Positions 1 to 9,800 of a stretch of DNA of 64,000 bases are shown piece by piece. This DNA is from Lanius collurio. Taxonomy: Eukaryota; Chordata; Aves; Passeriformes; Laniidae. Numbering within the stretch: position 1 is the stretch's first letter; each line of letters starts with the position of its first letter. Both the position numbers and the translations under genes were made by a program. Where the stretch lies: assembly GCA_020086605.1 (NCBI GenBank), contig JACBWW010000017.1:17590443-17654442 (forward strand), given 5' to 3'. The notes under the pieces were generated by a model. It was not told the origin of the DNA. It searched no databases and saw only the letters and a program-made list of their open reading frames with translations.

Positions 1-3000
1 ACCTCAAAATCATAATATTTCAGCCTTTCCTAGCTGCATGGGTTAGACTATGTTTCTACTTCTGCTCCGTTGTACTGCTAGTGTTTTGTTTTCTCATTGA
101 CATAAAGAGGATGTGATTGGTGCCCCATGGGCATGGACCATGGGGCCATTGTTGAGATGAATCCGTGTGAAATTTTCCATAGACTGTTGGCCAGCCTGAC
201 TCCATGGGTTGGATAGCAAAGCCATATGGCCAAGAGTCAAAAGATGGGTGCCTCACTGCTCGGGGGCTGGTGAAAGGAGGGTAGGCAGGTGGTGTCAGTG
301 GCTACCAACGCAGATGGGTTGGGTACAGGACACCTCTGTGTCAGGTTTTAGCTTCAGTAGCCCTAGAGACAAGGGCTACTTGTCCAAAGGGCAGTCACTG
401 ATCTAGCAGCCCTACTGCTACTGTAGCCTGGCCATGTGATGTACAGTAGCCATGAGATGCCTTCAGCATTAAACCTCTGTGATGGTCACTGGATTAGACT
501 TTGGCATAACAGAATCTAAAAGCAGGGCAAGTATTAGAGCATTGTAATAGAAGTGTATTGACTTGCTTTTACATATTGTACTTCAGAGAGGAAACTGGTT
601 AAAGGTTGGTCTTCAGTAGATGATAACAGCTTCTTCTCTTCTTCTGTGGAGGTTTGTGACCTCGCAGATTGGTTATAAGCCTCACAAAGAATGGAAGTCC
701 ATAACATTAAAGCTTACACTGCCTTTCTGCTAAGGCATTATCCATTCTTTCTCTCCATCTGTGAACCTGTGCACTAAAGAAATAGTTAACAATGACAAAT
801 GACATCTGGTAGGATCTGCTAATGCCTTGCTTTTCACCTCCTAAAGTAAGTTTCCTATTTTTTTTCAGCTGCTAGGGTAGCCAGACCAAAGTAAATGCTT
901 TCTGGTACAAAGTCCAGTCTAGAAAATATTTTACGTGGGTAACTAACTTTTCTGATTTTCTAAGGATTGAGCATTTCTGGTGATATTTGGTAATTTTATT
1001 AGGCTTGAATTTTAAAGGGGCTGCTCCCATCTGTGCCAAGAGTAGTTTTGAAGAAAGGAGTATTTTCAAGCTTCTTGTTCTTGTAAAAATATTTCTGTCT
1101 ACCTAAAGAACATAAAATTATTTTAAACACACTGCTTTATTGACCCAAGATTGTCAGGAAAAGTTAGTGTGTTCAGTTTTAAGGCTTTCCTTCTATTTTG
1201 TAACTACAGCCAAATACTATTCAAAGTATAATCTCACAGTGATGACAGACACAGCAAAATAAATGTGATGTGGGGATCTCTTCAGAGAGACAAGATTGAT
1301 AGCACATAAAAAGTTCATATGCTTTAGGATGATGTGCTATTTCCCCTTTGTTTCTTATTTGCTGAAGTTTTCTTCCTCTGATTGTTAATTTTGTTCTTTG
1401 ATTGATTGCTCCTACAAGCAAGCTCAAAAGCTCAAAAGCTCAGCTGTTTTATTTCTTACTGTACCTAGGAGTCAGATCGCAAATCTCTATGAATTCTTTA
1501 GACTCTTGTCCTCTTTTGTGGTCTGTTTTTCCCTCTGCTTTTGTTTTTCTTGATGTTAAAACATCTCTCAGCATCTCCCCAACATCTTCTTGTTGAAGTG
1601 ATGAGCGTATCTAAATTCATCTAGGTTTGCAATTGAAATCTTTGATGTCTTTAAAACTATTTCTGAACCAAATAATAAAATCACAAATGAGTAGCAGAAT
1701 TCTGCTAAAACCGTAGTCTTGCTTCTTGTGTGACCAGAGTGTGGGAGATTAGCCACTCCAAATTTTTGCTTTTTTGCTCTGACATTCCCTTTTTGACATG
1801 CTCTGCCTGGAGTGGAGGGAGTGGAGTGGAAATCTTGACTCTCACAGTAATACATAAGAACATCAAATCATCATCATTTTAGTCATCAAATATGTATGAT
1901 GAACTATTCTGTTCACTGCAGAAAATAAAGCATACACTGAAATTTTTTCTGTTTAACAAGTCAAGCATTCCAAGCTGCATTTTTGAACTCAGCTGTTTTT
2001 CAAACATGATAGGACAAAATTTATGTGATTTCTCCAAAGCAAGATAACTGAGTTTAATACAACGGCAACTTTTGAGTTTACATTTGAGAAAATACACTCT
2101 TATACGCTGACATGTGAGACTGGCCTGTGAAGTCTAATGTCTAAATTGCGTTTATACAATTACACAATATTTCCTTATTTTTTTTTGATTTGTCCTTATG
2201 TATTTGGAAATAATTGGTTCTTCATGTATTAACTCATCATTGTGAAGAAGTAGGAATATGAATAAATTTTCAATTTCTGCATGGACAGGAACATCATTTG
2301 AAGGCTACAGTTAAGCAGAGATTAATGGCATAATGCCATTCTTTTTCCTCAAGAAATAATGGCCTTTTTTTTCCAAGAAAATAATTTTTCATTAAGGTCA
2401 TGAGAGTGACACGTATCCCAAATGCAGCAGTTTCATTCTTCTGTCAGAGGAAACAAGCATGCAATTGGAATGTGATTAAAGGTTGGTTTAATGGTTCTGT
2501 TAGTGGTTTTGTATCCACTGCATGGGGACGTTAGTATACAGGATAACAGCAGTGAGGAGATCAAGAGCAATGAACAATGCAAATATTATTTTATTTAACT
2601 CAAACTGATTTTAGTGCTGACCTACAAAAAATTTAGGTTTTATGTTTCAAATTAATTATAGCCTCTTGAAATAATGAAAATCTTACAGTAATGCCAAAGG
2701 AACACATTGGTATCCTGAGTGTTTTATTTTGCTAGAAAACAGCTTCAGCGTTGACTAGATGCTCTTAAGATTTTTCTGATTTGACCATGATGAACCAGAA
2801 AGGATTTCTGCAGACAGCCTCTTACAAAAGTGATTTGCTGAACCTCAGCATAAAGAACCCATTTTTGGCAATAGTATTAGAAAAGTCATTTCCATGGTCT
2901 CTCTCAAGAACTACTGGGAATGGAGAATCTTCTCCATACCTTTGCCAGGAAGTACTCAGAGACTGCCTTCTGTAACCTAGGCGACTTCCTGACTTAATTA

Positions 3001-3154
3001 GGGAGTATCATAGGTAGTCAGATACAGATCTCAATTAACATCCTTTTAAAAAAAATGAAAATAAAACTTAAAAGATATGACTTGGGAACTGCTGATTCCC
3101 AGGTCTGTCTGTTTTCAAGTAATAATGAATTACTTCTACTTTTTTAATTTGTAG
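1..3154 (+). other. Intronic sequence upstream of first recognised ITGA8 exon
   Basis: This stretch is AT-rich with stop codons in all frames and no block that resembles the alpha-integrin thigh sequence preceding the first recognised exon. By inference it is the 3' part of an ITGA8 intron longer than 3.1 kb. It ends in a pyrimidine-rich tract and the AG acceptor at 3153-3154. I recognise no repeat here. Confidence 0.6.
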
Positions 3155-3210
3155 CTTTACTGTAAGAGTCTGCGCAGATTTTGAAGGTCAAAGTATTTCG
3201 GATGAGATAG
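3155..3210 (+). CDS. ITGA8: ITGA8 exon (window exon 1): thigh domain strand
   Basis: This is a 56-bp exon between a 'tttgtag' acceptor and a 'gtaag' donor. Its first base completes a Cys codon and the exon then encodes local residues 1-18, beginning FTVRVC. It leaves one base of a split Val codon. The segment matches the position of the conserved SCFxVRxC region in the thigh domain of alpha-V/alpha-8 type integrins. On the exon-intron pattern I know for human ITGA8 (30 exons) it would be about exon 16. It is short, so on its own it would be weak. Phase continuity with the next exon supports it. Confidence 0.85.
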
Positions 3211-3727
3211 GTAAGAAAGGTTTCCTATTTATATAATTCACTCCAGCCTGCTCCATTTCAGATGTATTTTTTTTCCTACACTTGGAAAGACAATAGGAGT
3301 GACATCCTCCTAAGGCAAGAAAATGCAGCTTCAAAAAAGTGTGTGTGTGCATATATGTGTGTGTGTGTATATATATATGTCACAAGCCTTTTATTACTCA
3401 GCTGAAGGATTTTTGTTTCAGATTAAGTAATTTTCTAAGTAAAACCTAGAATGTACCTTGTTGGAGAATGTTCTGTTTTGGAAAAAAATTAAAGAGACAG
3501 AAGTCCTGTACACATATGATCTGTCAGTGAAATCGGAAAGCTTAAATTACATGTTCTGCATACTTTGGATCAAAAACTAGTGGGCTTTTAAACAGACAGG
3601 CACTTTAAGCATGGATTAGGTTTTTTTGAAATATTTGGTTAGGTTAATTAGTTTTAATGCATAATAAATTCTTTGCTATTTTGTTTCTGTTAAATCAATA
3701 ACTAGTTTATTTATTTGCATCCTTTAG
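3211..3727 (+). other. ITGA8: ITGA8 intron (517 bp)
   Basis: This is a phase-1 intron with a gtaag donor and a tttag acceptor. It contains a TG/TA dinucleotide tract at 3339-3380. Nothing else is recognised. Confidence 0.85.
3339..3380. repeat. (TG)n/(TA)n dinucleotide microsatellite
   Basis: Alternating gtgtgtgtg, catatatg, tgtgtgtgtg and tatatatatatg blocks cover about 42 bp. This is an imperfect compound simple repeat inside an ITGA8 intron, and its length may be polymorphic. Confidence 0.85.
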
Positions 3728-3882
3728 TGCTGAAAGGGGAATTGCAGTTAGACTCATTGAAACACAAAGGAGCTGTTAAGAGGACCCTCTTCTTTGATTA
3801 CCACCAGCCACATCATTACTTCTCCATTGTGATAGAAAGACAGAAGCAACTCCATTGCCAGGATTTCCTTGTTTATCTCAGA
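3728..3882 (+). CDS. ITGA8: ITGA8 exon (window exon 2): thigh domain
   Basis: This 155-bp exon completes the split Val codon and encodes residues 20-70, ending CQDFLVYLR before the gtaagt donor. The stretch HKGAVKRTLFF aligns with the KGAIKR/KGAIRR strand of the integrin thigh domain, and CQDF.VYLR is diagnostic of the alpha-8/alpha-V branch. The Cys in QLHCQDF should pair with an upstream thigh Cys by family knowledge. The exon ends in phase 0. Confidence 0.95.
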
Positions 3883-5049
3883 GTAAGTGGTTTAAAATAT
3901 TTTGGATTTTCATCATTGCTTGAGTAGTACCAGGGATTTAAAGATAATAATTTAAAAAGGAGCCACTGGAAAAAGAAGAATAATTTCCAAAATTACAAAA
4001 ATGGGATATAAGATAGACCTCATCTGTATGTTCTGTATGTCCAGAACATATTGCTACCTTGAAAAAATTCCTTATGTAAATCTTTGGCTCATCTTTTGTC
4101 AATATAAGTATTAAAGAAAGACTTCCTTTGAAGAGTGTAGAGTTTCTGTGTGTTAAAATACACTCATTTCACACTCTTCTGGAAATTCTGATCAAATACT
4201 GCATCTTCTGATACAAAAATGCAAGATTGCTTTCCTTTTTTTGGTATACCTTTACTTTTCTCATATTCACAGTGCGGTAATAAACTGATAATGTTAAATA
4301 TCATGCCAGTTCAGATTCAAAAGATATTTTAAAAGAGAAATATTGGCCTAAGATACATATATTTTAAACAATATTTTAAAGATATTTTTAAATGTTTTGA
4401 GGAAAATTAAAACAGTGGAACTGAAGTTTTAAAGGAAAAACAGTCAAACGCTCACTTGCAGGTGGACTTACCTTATGCAATTGATGTAGATTCCAAGTCT
4501 GGTCCAAGAAATGCAATGGGAGGTGAAATGGAGACGTTTCAAGCACTATATAAGGACATATCTAGGCAATAAAGGTGGTTGAGTTTTACCATTGCTAATT
4601 CATGTAAATTCTTGGTTATAGTACAAATATGATACAAATACATGGTACAGCAATATTACCTCCACAAATCCACTCATGCCCTACCTCCGTTTCAAAAGGA
4701 GGGCAGGCACTAGCTGATAGGAGTTGGTTCTGTGTGTCTCTCTTAAACAGCTTCATTTTAGGCTAATACTTTGAAAAATTTCTGAGTCTACTCAGCTCAG
4801 CCAGCTTCTTCCAGATGTGGGGTTGTGGAGGCAATGTGTTCTGGGCATTCCAGTTACTGGTGAGTCACTTTGCTTTCCTAATGACACCACATGAAGCCAG
4901 AATTTGGCCAGCAGCTGTCAAAGAATCATGCCTTTACCTTCAATAGAGACCACATCTTTACCCTCAGAAGTCTGAATTTGTTGTCATACTGTACTAACTG
5001 GAATAATCATAGTAAACCATTGTTTTTATAATGTGATTGTTACTCACAG
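3883..5049 (+). other. ITGA8: ITGA8 intron (1167 bp)
   Basis: This is a phase-0 intron with a gtaagt donor and an acceptor at 5048-5049. It is AT-rich, and I recognise no repeat or second gene in it. Confidence 0.85.
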
Positions 5050-5187
5050 GATGAAACAGAATTTAGAGATAAATTATCTCCCATCAATATAAGCTTCAAT
5101 TATAGTTTGGATGAGTCCAGTTTTGAAGATAGTTTGACTGTGAAGCCAATACTGAACTATTACCAGAAAAGCTCATTAGCAGAGCAG
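5050..5187 (+). CDS. ITGA8: ITGA8 exon (window exon 3): end of thigh domain
   Basis: The exon is exactly 46 codons (residues 71-116) and starts DETEFRDKLSPINISF. The D-E-(T/S)-E-F-R-D-K-L-(S/T)-P-I block is a hallmark of the alpha-V/alpha-5/alpha-8 thigh domain, and VKPILNYY follows as expected for alpha-8. NIS and NYS give two N-glycosylation sequons. The splice sites are ctcacag before and gtatga after, both phase 0. Confidence 0.97.
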
Positions 5188-5653
5188 GTATGAATTTTGC
5201 ATGCCACATTTTCTGTATATAAACATTAAAGCGTTTACAAATATTATGTGTGTCATCTTCCTTAAAAATGAGTATCATGGCCAGAAATTACACAACGAGG
5301 ATTTAATTAATTAAAAATGTAGATTGAATATAAGTATAGAACCAACAGGCCTTTCAAGTATTTCCAGAAGTTTCTTATGTTCATAGTTTTGGTTGCATTC
5401 CAGAATATGTAAGCCAAGTTAGTGTGGGAAAGGGCCTGAAGATTATAATATTCTGCTAAGGACATATTTGACCATCTAAATAGTCTCCAACTACCATGTG
5501 AAAAGGAAATTATAGAAAGGAGAAAAATATTTAATTCACTAAGGCAGTGCTAGTGGTATTTAAGACACTTCGGTTAGCAATTTTTAAGGAAGTGATTTGG
5601 ACTTCGAGGCATGTACTAACTGTATTATAATTTTTTACTTCACAATAATACAG
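5188..5653 (+). other. ITGA8: ITGA8 intron (466 bp)
   Basis: This is a phase-0 intron with a gtatga donor and an atacag acceptor. Nothing is recognised inside it. Confidence 0.85.
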
Positions 5654-5721
5654 GCTTACATTCTGGTTGACTGTGGGGAGGACAACTTATGTATTCCTGA
5701 CTTGCATCTTTCTGCAATGCC
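5654..5721 (+). CDS. ITGA8: ITGA8 exon (window exon 4): genu Cys loop
   Basis: This 68-bp exon encodes residues 117-138 and two bases of a Pro codon. It carries VDCGEDNLC, the short disulphide loop with acidic residues that in integrin alpha-V forms the calcium-binding genu between thigh and calf-1, where the leg bends. Both Cys (residues 123 and 129) and the intervening Glu-Asp are intact. That supports a functional leg hinge. The structural role comes from the alpha-V family, not from this sequence. Confidence 0.97.
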
Positions 5722-5967
5722 GTAAGTTAAATACAATAAATTATGCTATATATAAGAAAGTTCAGACACTGCTGTTGCAACAGAATGAAGTATATAGAAC
5801 ACAGTTCTGTTGTTTACTATAGCTAATCATTCTTACCTGACGTACTGATTTTAATTTGTGCATCCATTTCATCTATAAAACCAAGAAATGGAGAAATACA
5901 CACTTCCCAACCACATTCATGATGTTTAATGGTTATCACAGAAAATATAGTTTGCAGGTGTTTGTTA

Positions 5968-6011
5968 GTGGTTCTAGTTCTCTGAACGTGGTTCTAGTGG
6001 TTCTAGTTCTC
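5968..6011. repeat. 15-bp gtggttctagttctc tandem duplication
   Basis: A full copy at 5968-5982 and another at 5997-6011 flank a shortened copy (gtggttcta, 5988-5996). This looks like a local slippage duplication within an ITGA8 intron. No function is evident. Confidence 0.8.
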
Positions 6012-6112
6012 AAGAGATGATACAAATTGTTGTTCACAGGAGATTTCAAGTTTTTTATTTCAGTGTTCCAGGGACTTTGAACTTGGAGGCAATTCTCTTG
6101 TACTCAATATAC

Positions 6113-6184
6113 AGTGAAGTAAATAAAACAATATAGAATGAAGTAAATAAAACTACATGTAGTGAAGTAAATAAATCTCAGAAT
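6113..6184. repeat. 24-bp minisatellite, three copies
   Basis: Three head-to-tail units start at 6113, 6137 and 6161. Each begins with (a/g)tgaagtaaataaa and diverges in its second half. All three carry an AATAAA-like 'aaataaa' core, but nothing suggests polyadenylation in this intron. Confidence 0.8.
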
Positions 6185-6748
6185 AAAATTTTCAATACAT
6201 GGCAACAGTTTCTCCTGTGGAGGGAGAAATATGCCAAGCAGGACAAGTGGGGAACATCTGAGTTACCTCACTGTCTCATCATCAGAATCAGCTCATAGCT
6301 GTGAAAGAAAAGGATACAGTGCCATCCATCGCAGGTCTCAGGAGAATTTCTGTCATTGTTTGTATTACAGTGGACATGAGGAGAAAACTACCACCTTTGT
6401 GTCCTCCAGAAAACAATGCTGATGAGACCCCCATGGCAAGTGATTCCTCCACCCAAATACTTCTTGCTGTTTAGAAAGTAGTCAGGCTCTGAAATTTTAT
6501 ACCAGTGACTTTCAAGTTTTGTGGTAGTCCACTTTGGCCGTGGTGGTGTTTTCTTTTGACTTTTTTTTCTACACAGATGTTGGTATACATTTTCATGGGG
6601 TCATTTTTTATAGAAAATGCTTCATTTTGTGTTCACAGAGTATTTTCCAGAACAGATCCTCTGAGAGCAAAATGTCCTTTTGCTTTATTCATATGCAAAT
6701 CCTAATTGTGCATGTTTTAACTCCTGACAAGTAGTTTGTTCTATACAG

Positions 6749-6896
6749 GGATACAGATCAGCTAATAATTGGAGAAGAAAACTGTGTCATGCTCATAATA
6801 AATCCAAGGAATGATGGGGAAGGAGCCTATGAAGCTGAGCTACATATAAAGATTCCTCCTGAAGCAGATTATACTGGGGTTGAACGCAACAACAAG
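6749..6896 (+). CDS. ITGA8: ITGA8 exon (window exon 5): calf-1 domain
   Basis: This 148-bp exon encodes residues 140-188. It contains the very conserved NDGEGAYEAEL block of alpha-V-like integrins, followed by IPPEADYTGVERNNK. The first base completes the Pro codon from the previous exon. Splice sites are ctatacag and gtaaag, ending in phase 0. Cys151 (EENCVML) lies where I recall His in human alpha-8, so it may be a lineage-specific extra Cys. Confidence 0.97.
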
Positions 6897-9800
6897 GTAA
6901 AGGAAAATCAGAATGTTAGCAATAATGAAGCAGACAACTGAGAGCATGGATAGCCTACATAGGCTGTACCAGCTGAAAGCAGCACATAAAGAGGTTCCTT
7001 TCAGGAAAAGGGATTCTATCAACTCTCAGCTATCCTTGCTTGCACAGCCCAGGGTAAAGGTTAGCCATGCCTCCAAATGATGGGAAGGATGGGACCATTC
7101 TGTTCAGGCTGGTTCAGCTCTTAGTTATAAATGCTACACAAATACTGTCACGTTTCTCCAAGGAGCAGAGGTATTCACGTAATTCGGATTTTGAACCAGT
7201 AAACACTATCAGTAGCAGAAAGTAATACTGCCAAATTCCCTGAGTGCTTCCAGCCTGGAGTCCCATGGTACCAGCTCCCAGTCAGAGTTAATGAGCCCTG
7301 CTGACCCCCTGACACTTGGGCACTGCTGTCTCCTCTCACAGCACACCAGTGTTTTACCATTATTAAGGGTGTCCTGGTCTCCAATATCCGGAATAGCTGG
7401 ACATTAACTGAAGTATAAACTTGACAAAGTTGTTTTCCCTTGTCTTCAATTTTTTTATGTTATGAATGGGCCAAAAATGCAATTGTAATGTAAAATGTGC
7501 CAGTATTCACAGAAGGACTAATGTTAACTGAAGTCCTGCTGAGCTGTACTGAACATGCAGTGTTTTCCCATTTTGGGTCTGTTTGTTTTTTAAGAGCAAA
7601 GATGAAACACTATCCTGCAAACAAGCAGAGTGTTCATGTATTCTCTGTTGGACAGCAAGTCCAAATCACCTCATCTGCACATAAATCTCCCAAGCTGTTG
7701 CAACATGAGCCTGCATTTTTCTCTTAGTGCCTGGAATGTTCAAGAGGGCCTCAAGGGTGAGAGTGGGAGAAAGCAAGTTAATTTCCTTTCTAAAAGCAAA
7801 TGTTTTTAAGGAAGTTGAAAGGTACTTACAAGGTATTTCCTTATTCTCCTTCTGTCAGTGACTTTATTAATGGGCTTCTAGCCTAGTTTGAAAAATTTTC
7901 AAGAAGAATTACAAGAAGTAATGCTGTCATCAAAGATGATAGAAATTTTCTGCAGCCTCACATCTCAGAAGCATATCTTAAAGGCACCAGCCGTTTCCTA
8001 CTGCCTATTCCTTCTTTTCTTCTCTTAGCAAAGCCTCTGGTTTTTTGGACTGTAATCTACAAAACTAAAGTTCTCTTTAATATGCTACACATTGTTACCT
8101 TTTTCCTTTGCTCCTCTTTAGAAATCTTTTGCCTTTCTTTTAGATGTTGCCAAGGTGTCAGAGGAGGCACTTATTCTAAAATCCACAGCATGTATTAGGA
8201 CGTACCTATTATTTGAAGGACCTGGGGGCAGGGGTGGGTGAGACATGAGTCATCAGTGTGCACTCACAGCCCAGAAAGCCAAAGGTGTCCTGGGCTGCAT
8301 CAGGCCTTCCAGTACCTGAAGGGAGCCCAAAAGAAAGACAGAGAGGGACTTCTTACATTGTAGTGTTGTGAGAGGAGAAAGGAGAATTAATTCAAACTGA
8401 GAGAGAGTAGGTTTTGATTAGATATTAAGAGATTTTCTCGGCTGTGAGGGTGGTGATGCACTGGAACAGGTTGTCCCGGGAAGCTGTGGATGTCCCATCC
8501 CTGGAAATGTTTAAGGCCTGGTTGGATGGAGCAACCTGGTCTAGTGGAAGGTGTCCCTGTTCACAACAAGGGGGTTGGAACTAGATGATCTTTAAGGGCT
8601 CTTCTTATCCAAACCCATTCTATGATTTGGAGCAGAGAGAAATAATTCAGAGCTTTTTATGATTTCAGGAAAAATTGAATTTTACAGTGCCCACACAATA
8701 GGCTCATGGAGAAAGGAAGGAAAGAATACATGGGAGATCCTGGTGCTTTAGAAGAATGAATAGAAGCTAGAATGGGTTGGGAAGGAGTTTTAAAGTTAGA
8801 ATACTTTTTCTTTTGAAGAAAAAATTTTAAAACATAATGCAACTTTGTAATTCTTTTCAGATTTTGTGAAAGATAAAATAACTTTCTGAAAAATCCAATT
8901 CTGAATCCTCGTAGATTTATTAAAAACTGCCTTCATTTTGCCCACATTTACCTAGTTCACTCCCACACAAAATTTATTTCCTATTCTCTTGCTTTTCATA
9001 CTGACTCCATTCAAAAAGATGTCATCATGTTCTTTCTGTGAAGGATCAAAATATTAGTCCTACTTTCTACATCATTGTTAGTGTGTTTCTTTCTGCATTT
9101 CAAGGACCATGTTCACAAGGAGTACAGATGGCACTGAAAGTAAATTTATTCTTTCTATTGTTTTTAAATGGTAAATGTATATTTCTTAAAACTATGTTTT
9201 TTGCAATATTACGGTTCCATTAGGTAAACTAAAAAATTAACTTCTAAGTGCATTTGGAAAAGAAATTTATATTGTAAATTTCTTCTAAAATTTTCTAAAT
9301 GTAAATAGTTCTGTTACCAAGATGACCAAATTCTTAGGGGTGATATTATAGATTAGGATAAATGAGAGAGACATAATTCATTAAACTTACAGGGCTCTGA
9401 AAAAATACAGCAATTTGAACTGACATGCTAACAGAAGAAATTATCACACTGGATGCAAAAACACTGAGGTATAAGGGAAAGAAAGGTCTCTCAGTCTGCA
9501 GACACTTTTTGAGGCATGGACTAGAGATGAAAAGTACAGTTTTCATGTCAGTTGCAGTGGAGTCAGGATTTCAATACTTATTTTTGTGTTCATGTTCATG
9601 TTATATACTGCCAATGGGGCATCTGTGTCTGCTCCTGAAATATACTTAATTTAATACAGAGCAATTTCAGCAGACAGGTAGATGTATGGTAGAACCCATT
9701 GCAATCATCTTCTTAAAGCTCTGCCTCTAGGATTGCACCTACTCTTGGTTGTATCTGTGTTTACAGTCCTCTGTCTAGCTGTTTTTCTCCAGACTGCAGA

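Larger units (their letters stand above)
5722..6748 (+). other. ITGA8: ITGA8 intron (1027 bp)
   Basis: This is a phase-2 intron with a gtaagt donor and a ctatacag acceptor. It holds a small gtggttctagttctc duplication (5968-6011) and a 24-bp tandem repeat (6113-6184). Confidence 0.85.

Noticed and set aside
868..960. Possible upstream ITGA8 exon after a tttttttcag acceptor, with a GCC AGA CCA (ARP) codon run
   Set aside because: An in-frame stop follows within a few codons. The sequence only resembles the integrin 'RARPV..VNA' region if a frameshift is assumed, and no sensible donor follows.
2734..2975. ORF of about 64 residues starting at 2781 and preceded by a 'gctag' acceptor-like site
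   Set aside because: The translation has no integrin or other family signature, and the phase does not fit the next exon.
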